A stretch of 64,000 nt of DNA from Termitomyces sp. T153 (taxonomy: Eukaryota; Basidiomycota; Agaricomycetes; Agaricales; Lyophyllaceae), in NCBI GenBank assembly GCA_018296165.2, contig JACKQL020000081.1, positions 153,459 to 217,458 of the forward strand. The letters are read 5' to 3'. The translations under genes and the position numbers were made by a program. The notes under the pieces are model-generated. The model saw nothing but the letters and a program-made list of their open reading frames with translations, did no database searches and was not told the DNA's origin. Of this stretch, positions 23,216 through 34,458 are shown one piece after another (position 1 is the first letter of the stretch; the number at the start of each line of letters is the position of its first letter).

Positions 23216-24048
23216 TTGTCGATAATGCTGAGATCTTCAATTGCCTTGCTCTTTGCCTTCTTCCTGGCTCTCAATGTGCTCGCTCTCCCGCTTCGGGCAA
23301 ATCATAGTCATCCCCCGACCTTTCCTACTAGAGCATCTGCTGTTTCGGATGCTCTACACCACTCTGTACCTGACGCTGCCGCTGCACGCATGCATGACGC
23401 TCTCGCTGTTAAAATGCACATGGACCTTCTGCAAACGCAGCCACAGAAACGTCAGATCGGTGGGGTCGTCAAGGCTATTGTAAAGGGCATTTCCAAGCTC
23501 ATTTCGAAGATTGTCGAAAAAGTCAAAGCTAAGCGTCGTGCGAAGAAGGCACGTAACGACCCGATTACAATTCGCGTTATAGCTTGACGGCGATCGTTGT
23601 AGCTAAAGTCAAATTTCACGAAGAGTGTGGTCGAACAAGGCCGTCATGATCATCCTCAATTCAATTGGGTCATATGCCACTCTAAACATCACGTAAATTT
23701 CAAAGGTACAAAGGGAGTGGATTGGGATCACGAAGAAAAAGACTTGGAAGTCAATGGGAAGACGGTCAAGTACATCGTTTTTCTTGTAGTGTGATCTCGA
23801 TGCTCATGATCAATGGGTTGTGATCTTCACGATGGTTGACAGATACGATGTGTACTATGCTAGGGAAGGCGAATTCTTCAACCAAGGCGGTAAGGGTTCC
23901 GTGGACGTACGTATCAGCAGGTCCTTTCCCTTCTGAACTTTGCCATGTTAATTATGCTTTGTATCAGTGGGCCTATGACGGATTCTACGATGTGGCTCGT
24001 AAATCGAAGGGCAAGCATATTATCTTTAAGCGTCCCCCTGGTACATAG
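23216..24048 (+). CDS. secreted protein with cationic amphipathic helix and DUF7888-like C-terminal domain
   Basis: The first exon gives MSIMLRSS followed by a hydrophobic core (IALLFAFFLALNVLALPL), a clear signal peptide. A pro-region follows, ending in a Lys-Arg pair (residues 78-79), a Kex2-type site. The segment after it, IGGVVKAIVKGISKLISKIV, is an amphipathic helix, then a very basic run (KAKRRAKKAR). Exons at about 23,603-23,769, 23,843-23,906 and 23,968-24,048 continue with FNWVICHSKHHVNFKG, VDWDHEEKDLEVNGK, YDVYYAREGEFFNQGG and WAYDGFYDVARKSKGKHI, ending PPGT. This part resembles the fungal DUF7888 pattern from memory (not searched). The junction between exon 1 and 2 is unresolved: no canonical donor keeps the frame, so either an unusual splice or a one-base frameshift exists. 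If unspliced, the first frame stops at 23,587 (123 residues). Extracellular; function unknown. Confidence 0.6.
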
Positions 24049-24198
24049 TATCATGACTTGCGTATATATACGTACATATCATCTGTAGCTACGGAGATGC
24101 CGTCCACATAATCTCAAAATTGATCAGAATCAGCAGTTTTCTCAAAAATATGAATAGTAGAAAAGGAATGCGAGACAGAGTACACAAAGATCCCAGTC

Positions 24199-26275
24199 TC
24201 AAGGACGCCTTTTCCTGAACAAGACTGACGCCTTGGGGTTCGCTGATATCCTGGTGTTGAACGCAGAATTGGCGGGCCTTGAGCCATGATGCTCGAATGA
24301 TACATCGTAATTGAGTAGGGTATACGCAAGTAAGGCCTTGAGCTCGTTGACAGCAAAAAATCGTCCCGGACTGGAAGTAAAATTAGCCTCAAAGGCAGAT
24401 TGAAAAGTCGATGACTTATACCATGCATGTCTACCATGTCCAAAAACAATATAATCATAACTCAAGGCGACCATCTGATGTTTACTGAACCCTTCCGCTT
24501 GGAGTTCCCTCATTTTGGAAAATCGGAACCCGTCAAAGACCGACGCATCCACGTAATTCTCCTACGAGGAAAAGTGCTTCAACATCGCCTCTGAGGGATG
24601 TAATAGACAGCTTACCTCGTCATAATGCATCGCAAAATTGGGAACAGCAATGATATGTCCTTTTGGAACGACAGTTCCGTCGGAGAAAGTGAAGTCCTTC
24701 AGAACCTTCCGTTGCATGATTACTGAATGAAACGCATTAATTCAATAGTACGATCAAGTCGAAGATTCTGAAACGTACGGGCATTGTTCGCCCCGAGCCT
24801 CTGTGATTCCTTTATGAAGCTATCGAGTTTTACCATCTTGTGTAGTGACAGTTTTGAATATCCTTCCTCCAGGATTACTGTCTCGACCTCTTCACGTAAA
24901 GCTGGGACAAGAGATGGATGGGCCGCGAGATCAAATAGAACTTGAGTAAAGGCCTGATAACAAAGGTCGACATCGGTGATTTTGACAAAGATGTCAAAAC
25001 TCTCACTTGCGATGTCGTGTGGATAGCAGCAAAATTTACCACTAGGATACGTGTAGTGAGCTCGCGGACAGTCTTTTGGTATTCTTCGGCGTGGTCCAAT
25101 AACCAAGACAAAGCATCATTCTTTTGCGCGTCTTGATATCAGATAAGAGAAGAAAAAAACAATGTGGCTCACCGGCCTGCCTGGCCAATCTTTGCCGTAT
25201 TGGGCCTCATTATCGAGTCGCTCCTGAATGAACGGACGAAGATGGCCCATGGCACGTTGAATATGCAATTCAACGTTAGAAAAACAGCGTCCAACAAATC
25301 TAAGGGAGGTTATAAGACGGCGACTGTCTGATAAAAGGATTCAACTTACGGCTTTAAGAAGTTCGGAAATAAGTTGATAATCTGGGCCGTCTTGAGGACA
25401 TCAATGGCAAATTCGATATTTAGGTCTCTGTAGTCATCATTTCGGCCTGTTAGATGATTAAATGGAAAGGTAATCTCCTGAGGTCTAATGACTAACAGAG
25501 TGGAAGACCAACAAATAATCGGTTACTAGAACGGCTGACTATCTTCCTGATCGTGGAAAGTGCGCTGATAGCGGTCCAATCTAGTATCAGGATGAGTCCA
25601 CAACTGAGTGCAACGGGTTCTTTGCTAACCTTCAGTCTGTGGAATATATTCTTTGAATGCTGATTGGATTTCGTCTTGTACATCAGGAAAACGTGCAACC
25701 AAGTTGCGAGTAAGAGGAGATCGGACAACTTCGACGTGATAGGAACTATAGAACACTTCTGGACCCATAGTGTACATAATTTGAAGGAACTTGAAGTGCG
25801 TGTGTAAGAGTTAAAACTCAGGGGCTACCAAGGAGACGATACATGCATCTTTCGCAGCTGCTCGAAAAGAAACACAGTCGTCTGGTGCCTTGCGCAGTTC
25901 ATCTATAAATCGGGGACCGCTGACAACTACTATCCAGTTGGAGACACCTGGAATCTTGAATGCAGCACCTCGATACTATGTAATCTTGAGCTCTACTTGT
26001 GAGCGATCTCAATGAATGTCTGAACCTTAGCATATCCTTCAGTGATCATGTCGCGAGCATTGGACACAAATCTGTATGCTCCTATGTACGAGGAGAGAAT
26101 CCCTGAACCTCCGATGGTAGGTACTTTGTTCAGCTGACAAAAGATCAATATTGAGAAGAGTTCGAGAGGCCGGACAACGCACGACTCTCCTGTCGATCCA
26201 GGCCTTGTAAAGTGCTGATACGACATAAAATGAGGTAATTGCAACTGCAGTCGCAAGTAAGGAGAATGTATACAT
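24199..26275 (-). CDS. cytochrome P450 monooxygenase
   Basis: A complete class II P450 in about ten exons. Start MYTFSLLATAVAITSFYVVS provides the N-terminal membrane anchor. Following exons give LNKVPTIGGSGILSSYIGAY, then after a 50-bp intron YRGAAFKIPG and WIVVVSGPRFIDELRKAPDD, FLQIMYTMGPEV, DWTAISALSTIRKIVSR, FAIDVLKTAQIINLFPNFLK, NDALSWLLDHAEEYQ, the I-helix region VVNFAAIHTTS, the ExxR motif (ESQR in KLDSFIKESQRL), FDGFRFSKMRE, and the heme loop FGHGRHAC|PGRF split by an intron within the cysteine codon. All landmark motifs are intact, so it is likely functional. It acts at the ER membrane with a P450 reductase. The sequence resembles the CYP512/CYP5150/ent-kaurene-oxidase-like fungal clades; substrate unknown. 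Confidence 0.88.
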
Positions 26276-27160
26276 ATAAGGAAGAAGGGCACTGTCCTGG
26301 TATTTCTGTAGGCTTTTAAGTGTGCAGAAACAATACCCACGCATGGCTGATGAGACTGGGCCCGAAGCTACTATTCCGGACAGGATGACATGAACACGAT
26401 GAGTGAGAGTCACTTCGTCGTGCTTCCTAAAAAAACCTTGTACGTAAGATTATACTTGGAATTGAGAGTTTCTTTAAAGACTTGATAATGGGAAAAAGAA
26501 GCCGTACAAGTTACCCGAGCAGTCAACTTAGCTATCACCTGACTAGTATAAATCCCTGCTATACTAAGGTCATAAGCATTATATCACGAGGTTGAATTCC
26601 AAATAAGTTGTACCCTCTTTTGTATGAGGACGGAAGCCTTCGTTCCTCCAATGAAAGTTACACTGTTCGGTCATAGAATGGGGAGTCAACGGGGATCAAC
26701 TTTAAGAAAATGCCAGATCGAGGAGGATTGTCTTATCCGCAAGGGCCTGACAAGACATAGAGCGAGAAAATGATAACGTAGTTGCAATGAAGGGGGACGT
26801 TTTCCATTGGGGGCCTATTGTACCGATCTGCCAGCGAAAGCATCTCTATTGGAACTAAGGGTAGCCAGACATCTGTGGAATTGAATCGCTTCGGCGATAA
26901 GTACGTCTGAGAACTGGAAGCCTGTAGACATAAGTAGACCGATTTTTCTCTCCATTCCGCAAATCTATTAAATGAGGATGTCATGATGGCCCGTCGCAAA
27001 GGCAGTCCGTATCTGTGAATCTCGTGGAAGAACCGTATCTAGCGGAGGCCATGTCAGTCTACGCGTGATTCAAGCTAAGTATCCAAAACTGAAAAAAAAT
27101 GGGCGCGATTCATTTTTGATATAAGTCAACATGTCATGTTTGAGGGTCAAAGTAGTTTCT
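26276..27160. other. intergenic region
   Basis: Likely promoter of the P450 and left flank of the BTB repeat array. The minus-strand frame at 26,733-26,999 has no recognisable feature. Confidence 0.45.
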
Positions 27161-27200
27161 AAGAAAGCGCAGGCGATATTAAGAAGGCGCAGGCGATATC
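27161..27200 (+). repeat. two tandem 20-bp repeats flanking the BTB array, left side
   Basis: 27,161-27,180 and 27,181-27,200 are near-identical (two differences). The second is AAGAAGGCGCAGGCGATATC, identical to 31,731-31,750 at the right edge of the array. The 20-mer therefore brackets the whole 4.5-kb structure. Confidence 0.9.
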
Positions 27201-27541
27201 CCCGCTACTTTAGTAGGCTCTATCGAAAAAAACGTCAAAGGTTGATTCAGTTGAAAAGTCACGTTTTTCGGACCGTTGATCCGCCCGGCCCGTTTTTTGC
27301 CGAGTGCTCCATCCCTTCCATTCCCTTTTTCTGGTGTCGTTTTCCATATGGTGTCGTTTCCTTATTCATTGTTTGACCTTTTACGCAAGCTATGCCACCT
27401 TTCAGTTTGAGTTCTTCCCTGGCAGCAGCTATCAATGTGAATCCACTGCGATTGTATGACTCTGTTTGGTATCCACATGTGATTCTATGGGTCATTCCAT
27501 ATGCCCCCTTTTCTTTTGTATTTTGTCTCTAATTTACTGCA

Positions 27542-28530
27542 ATGTCCCTTTTCCCTCTACCTGTTTGCTATCACCCTCTGTCCACTGATTTGATACTTTT
27601 TGATATCACTTCTGTCTGTTTCTCTGATAGCAACCTAGTCCTGCTGATTGGCAATTCAATTTTTCATATTCACACTTCTATTTTCACCACACTTTCACCA
27701 GTATTTAAGGAAATGTGGAGTGCACATTCATTGCATCAGAGTCAACAGCTCCCTGGTTTACATACTCTGAATTCTTTAGATCTTTTCTGAGCTCTCAGCC
27801 TTTGCATCCAGAAATTATTGATTCCTTGTTGCATATGGGAGATAATTCTCAATGACTGGAAGGGTTTGAGTCCATCTGATATTGCCAGCCAAGCTACAGG
27901 CAATTGCTCCATCACTGTCCTTACTTACAAGTCATTCTACATGTACAGTCTCCACTTTAATCAGTTACAACTTATCTCTCAATTTGATTGATAGCACTCT
28001 GGTCATGGGTCTTGGTATAGAGGTTGATCTTTTTGCATCTTGTCATATGTTTGGCTTTCAAAGTTGTGTTCCAGCACTGTTATACCAGATGTGCAAACAT
28101 TATTCAATGGTTTGTAAAATTCAGCTCTAGTTTGTGTTTCTCATTTTGATCCCCTTCAAACATGCTCTTCAGTTTGGTGTCACTCATGTCAATGGTACAG
28201 TGCAAACATTATTCAATGGTTTGTAAAATTCAGCTCTAGTTTGTGTTTCTCATTTTGATCCCCTTCAAGCATGCTCTTCAGTTTGGTGTCACTCATGTCA
28301 ATGGTACAGTTGCCCATATGAATGCAGCCAACATAATTCATGTGTGTATTGGTAGGCAGTGGTTAATTTGGGCCCAGATCAAGCATATGTGGTCATGGAT
28401 GTTCCATTGGTTTCCTGGCAGCTGTTGTCCAGGTTCTTCTCATTGTCTCACCACTTGCAATGACATTGGTCATTCTCTTTTCCACACCACTTGCAATGAT
28501 ATTGGTCATTCTCTTTTCCACAAAACTTCT
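27542..28530 (+). pseudogene. BTB/POZ-like gene relic in unit A
   Basis: Frames encode SNLVLLIGNSIFHIHTSIFT and LSPVFKEMWS, the pattern of a fungal BTB domain (DG-LVLLVG-xxFxVHxxxLxxxSPVF), then downstream CHMFGFQSCVPALLYQMCK. The copy in unit B has the same segments. The CG sites are all gone, several frames are broken and a 109-bp tandem duplication interrupts it. It is a decayed paralog of the BTB-like sequence at 30.3-31.3 kb. Confidence 0.6.
28091..28308 (+). repeat. 109-bp tandem duplication
   Basis: 28,091-28,199 is repeated at 28,200-28,308 with only one difference that I see (CAAACATG versus CAAGCATG). It lies inside unit A. Confidence 0.9.
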
Positions 28531-29960
28531 TTCTCATGTTAACACTCTGAAAAATATAAACATGTATCCATTCCTCTTTTGCTCATCAAATTTGTGGTGA
28601 TTAAACTTGCAAATAGGCATTGTATTGTGCTGAACAGATGAAAACTTGGCTATCCATTGGAAACTTGCACCCCCCATTCCATAACTCCAAACACAGTCAT
28701 TCTTTTTCAATGTGTGAAATGTTGTGACCATTGCACTACTGTGGTCAAAGCTTTGTAGTGTGTGATAATTTGATAAGGTATGGGAATGGTAGCACAACCT
28801 GTGGATGAATTGGTGTTTTGTTACATTGGTTGTGTAACTTACCTCCAAGAAAGAAAGAGAATCTTGAGGTTTAACAAAACATCTGGAAACTTCCTCACAA
28901 CAAAACTTAGACCATTTTTTGCATCTTGTAACACCACAGGATTATGGGTTTGAGGACAGAACATATGGATCATCCTGGGCATTTTGGTAGTATAGAGTTA
29001 AACAAATATTGTTGGCCACAATGACAAGGTAGCATGTAACAATGTAAAGGATTGCAAACAAGTGTAGTATGTTTGATAAAAGGTATGATGGCATTGAAGG
29101 AACAAAAACATACTTGTAACAAGATCTCTGCTATAGGAATATCTTATTTACCAATTAAAGAGGGCACTACATGCTTGTCACATACCATTATATCTATGCA
29201 ACACAATGGAAATCAACTTTGCTCTGTTTTCTACAAGCATGTATTTTACCCTTTGTACATAAGCATGAACATGATCAAGTGTTGCTACAGAAAGACTGAA
29301 TAAGTACTGGGGCTTGTTACATCCAACAATATCTTTGCTTTTGCTTACTCTAGTAGCAAACTGACCACTTGAACATCATATAGCTTGAGGTCAAATCCCA
29401 AAACCAGACTCATTTTTGCTCCCTGCTAGTGTGCTTATGTTGTCTTTCCTCCAATTGTTGTGAGTGTGTTGATTTTTGTGCTATTTATTCATAGGAAGTC
29501 TTTCAAATGATTGATACTCCACTGATATATTGGTCTGTTATCCTTACAGAAAAGAGAGGTTCAAATGGATTGGCAGACCAGATGAGAAAGTTGAATGGAT
29601 TTATTGGATGTATCAGGTCAATTCTTAATGCACAGGTGATGCATCAGATAAAAAGCATATTGCTGAAGCATATGTATACAACATATGATAGATAACATAT
29701 TGCTATGATATATTTACATACCTTGTATACAAATGTTCAAATTGTCATAGAAATAATGATAACAATAGCATCAGTTGTTTGGCACCCATGATCAGTGACT
29801 AAGGTAACACAGACAAAGTTTGAAGACATTTCTGAATGCACCAGTTATAGTAATTTGAATTGTAGAAATCATAGTTCCAAGCTAGGCATACTTAGTGATC
29901 CATGAAAGCAAAAAGTAGCAGGCATTGTGGCCAAAGAGGGTGCCCTTCATGGATGAAATC

Positions 29961-31730
29961 CCCACTACTTTAGTAGTGGGTTCTTGTAGGTCTATCAAAA
30001 AAAAAACACTAAAGATTGATTCAGATGAAAATCACTTTTTTCAGACTGCTGATCTGGCTAGCCCATTTTTTTGCCATGTTCTTTCCCATTCCATCCATTG
30101 TCCTGCTTTCATTCTCATTATATTATGGTAATGTTTCTATTTCTGGCTGCTTTACTTCACTCCAATTGCTACTCCATCTCTTCAGTCAGCTATTTCTGTG
30201 TCTGCCTTGTTTTTGTTAAGATCTTGCCATTGTATGTGTGGCATTTTTCCTTGGTTTTTGTTTCATATGTGATCAAGTGGGATGTCTCATATGCCTTATT
30301 TCTTCCACACCACATTTTGTTTCTCACCTATTCCAATTCCAATGTCCCTTTTCCCTATTGCCCTCTGTCCACCAATCTATTACTAACCAATGTCAATCCT
30401 GTTTATGTTTTTCCAATGGAAATCTAGTTTTGCTGATTGGCAATTTGACTTTCTGCATTCATGCTTCAAGCTTCACCAGGCTTTCACCAGTCTTTCAGGT
30501 GATGTGGAGTGCACTTCCCTCACATCAAAGTGAACAGACACATGCCATCCGCATTATCAGCGAGGATCCTCTCGACTTCTCTATTCTCATCAGGGCTATA
30601 TACTCACTTGATCCGTACATTGTTCTGTGCATCATAAGTGTCCATACATTGAATTTTTTAGACCTTTTTTGAGTCATCAGCCTTTGTGTCCAGAGAATAT
30701 CAATTCTTTATTGCACATGGGGGACAAGTTTTCAATACATGGGGTGTACACCCCTATTGCTGATTGCATCTGAACTTGTTTCCCTGCCACTCTACATAGT
30801 TACGATGTATCTCTCAATTTAATCAATAACATTTTGTTCACGATCCCTGTGTGGAGGTTGATCTTTTGGCATCTTGTCGTATGTTCGGCCTTCAAACCTG
30901 TGTACCTGCACTGTTGTACCACATGTGTAAATGTTATCCATTGGTAAGTAAAGTTCAGCTCTTGTTTGTGTTTCTCTTTTTGATACCATTCAAGCATGAT
31001 ATTCAGTCTGGCATCACCCGCGTTGATGGTACAGTTGCCCGATTGAATGCAGCCGACATAATTCGTGTGTGTGTCGATAGGCAGTGTTTAATTCGGACTC
31101 AGACAGAGTATACGTGGTCATGGTTGTTACATTGGTTTCCTGACAGCGGTTGTCCAGGTCCTTCCTCTTGTCTTGCCACTCGAGATGAAATTGGTCGTCT
31201 TATTTTCCGCAAATCTTCCTTTTCATGTCATAATCAAGAATATCACTTGTTTGTGACTCTGTCGAAAATTCGATGGACTCAATATACAATCGCGGGTCGT
31301 TAACGACGGAACGTGTTTGCCAATGACACTACATACTTGGTAACTTCGTGTCTTTGGGCCTGTTGAGTACCATGGCCTTAAATGAATGTTTAGGCACATC
31401 ACTTGTTGGCGACTTATGTCCTTTTTTTCTGCGACAATCGTTTGGATGATCGATGCTCCTCTAATCAATTCGTCCGTTATCCTGAATGGAAGAAGGAGTT
31501 CGATTGGATGCATGAAAGCACTGCTGGCAAGTACGACAGATCGTCCGCGACGTTGTTTACCGCTCATTGATGGAAAGCGGTTCGCTGTAATGATTTAGGT
31601 ACCGTGGATACAGATGTTCGACTGATAATGTAACATGTTGCTGTGATATATATTTACATAGTTTGTATACAATGAAAACCAGAAGTAGCGGGCAGTGCGG
31701 CCGAAGAGGGCGCCCTTCACGGATGAAATC
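29961..31730 (+). repeat. BTB unit B, decayed on the left and CG-normal on the right
   Basis: Second, shorter copy of the unit. CG dinucleotides are absent up to 30,549 and then return, becoming frequent after about 30,840. Its terminal 46 bp (31,685-31,730) align with 29,915-29,960 of unit A: GTAGCGGGCAGTGCGG here is GTAGCAGGCATTGTGG there. Confidence 0.75.
30342..31303 (+). pseudogene. BTB/POZ-like gene in unit B, probably partly decayed
   Basis: Frames encode NLVLLIGNLTFCIHASSFTR, LSPVFQVMWSALPSHQSEQ, a segment EDPLDFSILIRAIYSLDP (the BTB pattern of 'SPEDF..LLRAIY'), then CRMFGLQTCVPALLYHMCK and a long C-terminal frame with RLNAADIIRVCVDRQCLI. BTB domains mediate dimerisation and Cullin-3 adaptor interactions. 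The 5' half is CG-free and the frame is interrupted; the 3' half looks like ordinary host coding sequence. It may be an expressed gene if introns explain the breaks, but I judge it more likely a pseudogene. Confidence 0.5.
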
Positions 31731-31750
31731 AAGAAGGCGCAGGCGATATC
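31731..31750 (+). repeat. 20-bp repeat, right side of the BTB array
   Basis: AAGAAGGCGCAGGCGATATC, identical to 27,181-27,200. It lies about 145 bp upstream of the LSM6 start codon. Confidence 0.9.
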
Positions 31751-31894
31751 GAATGAATAAGAGAAAACTCGGCTTTTCCCGATCGCGCTCGGACCGCTAC
31801 ATACGAGGGTTGAGCCTTCTGCAGGTAACAATGCCAAATATTCCTCTTCTCTTTCGACTAGCATCGAGTTCGCTGGTGCTTCTTCAAATCCACA

Positions 31895-32300
31895 ATGAGT
31901 GATGCATCTCCTCCACCGCCAGAGACAGAGGCACCTCCGGTGCCACAAAGCTCTTCGGGATCGCCGACCGACTTTTTAAAAGGCGTGGTTGGAAAGCGCG
32001 TTATTGTGCGTTTGACGTCTGGTGTTGACTACCGAGGTGCGTTAGGTTTTTATGTTATCTTTAGAGGAGACGTAAGATGTAAAAACTGATTCTATGAAAC
32101 GTAGGAGTCTTGTCGTGTTTGGATGGCTACATGAATATTGCACTGGAGCAGACGGAGGAGCATGTGAATGGGGTTGTGACGAATCGATATGGCGACGCGT
32201 TTATTCGCGGCAATAATGGTGTCCTTATATCCCTGTCCATATTGTGCTTGGATCTGATGTTTTCCCAGTACTCTATATCTCGGCAGCGGAGGCGCTGTGA
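31895..32300 (+). CDS. LSM6: U6 snRNA-associated Sm-like protein LSm6
   Basis: Three exons (31,895-32,036; 32,105-32,218; 32,269-32,300) give 95 residues. After a 25-residue Pro/Ser-rich extension comes the Sm fold: TDFLKGVVGKRVIVRLTSGV, DYR|GVLSCLDGYMNIALEQTEE (Sm1, with the conserved LDGYMN RNA-contact loop) and DAFIRGNNVLYIS (Sm2, RGNN). LSm6 belongs to the LSm1-7 ring (mRNA decay) and the LSm2-8 ring (U6 snRNA binding in splicing). The match to the eukaryotic family is close. Length is slightly above the usual 80 because of the N-terminal extension. Confidence 0.96.
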
Positions 32301-33489
32301 TTTTTATCCCTTGTGATGGCTGTATATGTATCTATACCAGGATCTCGAAAACTTAAAAGCTCCTTGGGGCGAGTCACGCTACATAGCGTTCGTTTTGACT
32401 AGGCTAAGCACCGAGATTGAAGCTAGCCCCAGAGATTGCCGTCGCTGGGTTGTCAGTTGGTCTGGGCCGTCTCGCGAATTTGGCGAATGTCGAAGTTCAT
32501 AGGAAATGCAGGCCTTGTGTGTTGTTCCCGGTGGATCAATCATACGGAGGGAAACTCTCATTCACGCTTCAACAAATCGAGGCGGTAATGTCCTGTAACC
32601 ATTCGTCATCTGTGAATAGATTTTTCTTCTCCAAGTTGTACCCCCAGTAACAAGTTTCCACTCAGCCGCAGCGGTCAGCCATATATCGTGAGTAGGGGGC
32701 CGCTAAAGCTTCGATATAAACAGAGAATTGGATACTCAGAATCGACACGGAGATATATGTCAATGAGGACGAAGAGTTGCTCATGGCAAGATGTGCCCCA
32801 ATTAGTGGCAGCCACCTACTATGAAAATGTGTTGAACAAAAGTTTCAAGGTAGTGCTAGTTGCCTATGTACCTTTGAATTTGATGAAGGTCACTTGGCGA
32901 AGGACAGTTTTCACGAACAGTTTCACGAATTCCAACTTCGATGCATGGAGTTATATTATAGAACTTGTTATGTGAGAGTGGCTGTAAGTGGAATATATGT
33001 AGAGGTGGTCAAGAAAGGCTGGCGCCATGTGCCTCGCGAGCGGGGGTTCTGCTAAGCTGTTTCGATTTCGAGAGTTGAAGTGAAAACTTGTTCACATTGA
33101 GAGGAGAGAGCTCATTATAGTGTAATAAGTGCAACGGAGTGTATACGCTTTTTCTGCGCGTGCATCATTGCTCAAACCCGAACCTGGCGCAGTTTCTTCC
33201 TCCAGTCGAGATCCACAGTATTCAAAGTTTTGTACTGTTGACGGCAACCCGTGTCGTATACTTATAAGGTCTGGGTAGCACGTGAACGAACAAAATGAAT
33301 GACCACGTGGATTTGACAGCTATGTATGCGTGTGAAACTAATACAAAACCACTTCTCAATTTCAGAACTTCTCCTTTCTCAGCTTTTCCTTTCTTTTCTT
33401 TTCACTCGACGGCGACGAACACGGCATGTAAGTGTCTCATATTCCATACTTTTGCAATACTTAGCCACCAAATGTTTCGATAAGAACTC
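32301..33489. other. intergenic region
   Basis: About 1.2 kb. Short frames at 32,417-32,650 and 32,688-32,975 on the plus strand are not recognisable. A CT-rich tract just upstream of 33,490 fits the promoter of the next gene. Confidence 0.45.
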
Positions 33490-34458
33490 ATGACGCTGGT
33501 CACCGACGCTGCGTCTTCAGGCAGTGCCAAGGCGCTCGTTCAGTCTTTCGCTATGATCATCGTTTCTGAAATTGGCGACAAGACCTTCCTAATAGCTGCT
33601 ATCCTTGCTATGCGTCACCCGCGGTTGACCGTTTTCCTTGGAGCCTGGTTCTCTTTGGTGCTCATGTCTCTACTTTCTGCCGCACTCGGCCATATCCTAC
33701 CTGTTCTCGTACCGAGAATGTACACACAGCTCTTGGCTGGGGCTTTGTTCTTGGTGTTTGGGACCAAGATGTTAGTCGAAGCGAGGACGATGGAAGGTGG
33801 CAACGGAAAGATCCAAGAAGAAATGCGGGAAGCGGAAGAGGAAATTGAAGAGGATGATGAGGGCAACGAGAAGGTTTCGCCTATGATGGATATGGAGGAG
33901 GGCCGTGCCAGAGAAGAACAAGACCCGGAGATAATAACAAAAACCCGAAAGACGACTATCAAGGAAGGCTTCAGAAACTTCTGTAGTCTGTTTCTTGGCC
34001 CGGTATTCGTCCAAGCATTCATCCTCACTTTTCTTGGAGAGTGGGGCGACCGTTCGCAGATTTCAACTATCGCACTTGGGGCCGCACATGTATGTATCAT
34101 ATCGCCCTTCATTCCATTTGAGTGAGTGACGTTATCCATATACTTCACAGAATATGTACCTCGTGGCATTTGGCACAATAGTGGGACACTCAATCTGCAC
34201 CGTTTTAGCTGTACTTGGAGGTCGCTATCTTTCTACCAAAATATCAGTCAAACATGGTGAGTCTTCTCCATTCTGACCATTTTTTTCGTCGATCTGATCG
34301 ACGTTCCTGCTTCCGTCATAGTGACCTTTGGAGGGTCATTGCTCTTCCTACTCTTTGGACTGATATACCTCTACGAAGCTCTGTCGACGTCGTCAGACGT
34401 AGAGATGTCACTGCCCCTCAGTCTGGACGACCAGGCTCCACCTGTGGGCCTTTTATAG
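33490..34458 (+). CDS. GDT1: GDT1/TMEM165-family (UPF0016) Mn2+/Ca2+ transporter
   Basis: Three exons (33,490-34,089; 34,151-34,256; 34,322-34,458), 280 residues. The family signature E-x-G-D-K/R occurs twice, as SEIGDKTFLIAAILAMRH (about residues 26-43) and GEWGDRSQISTIALGA (about 183-198), each starting a three-helix repeat. Between them is a long acidic cytosolic loop (about residues 105-150). Relatives (yeast Gdt1, human TMEM165) move Mn2+ and Ca2+ into the Golgi in exchange for protons and support glycosylation. The frame ends APPVGLL. Both repeats and the motif residues are intact, so function is likely conserved. Confidence 0.95.

Larger units (their letters stand above)
27201..29960 (+). 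repeat. BTB unit A, with CpG-free DNA from 27,451
   Basis: Begins CCCGCTACTTTAGTAG and ends GGATGAAATC, where unit B begins CCCACTACTTTAGTAG. Aligned with unit B it shares the BTB-like region, the 3' segment (about 29,490-29,760 versus 31,420-31,670) and the terminal 46 bp. It is about 1 kb longer than unit B because of extra sequence at roughly 28,540-29,480, in which I recognise nothing. Confidence 0.75.
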
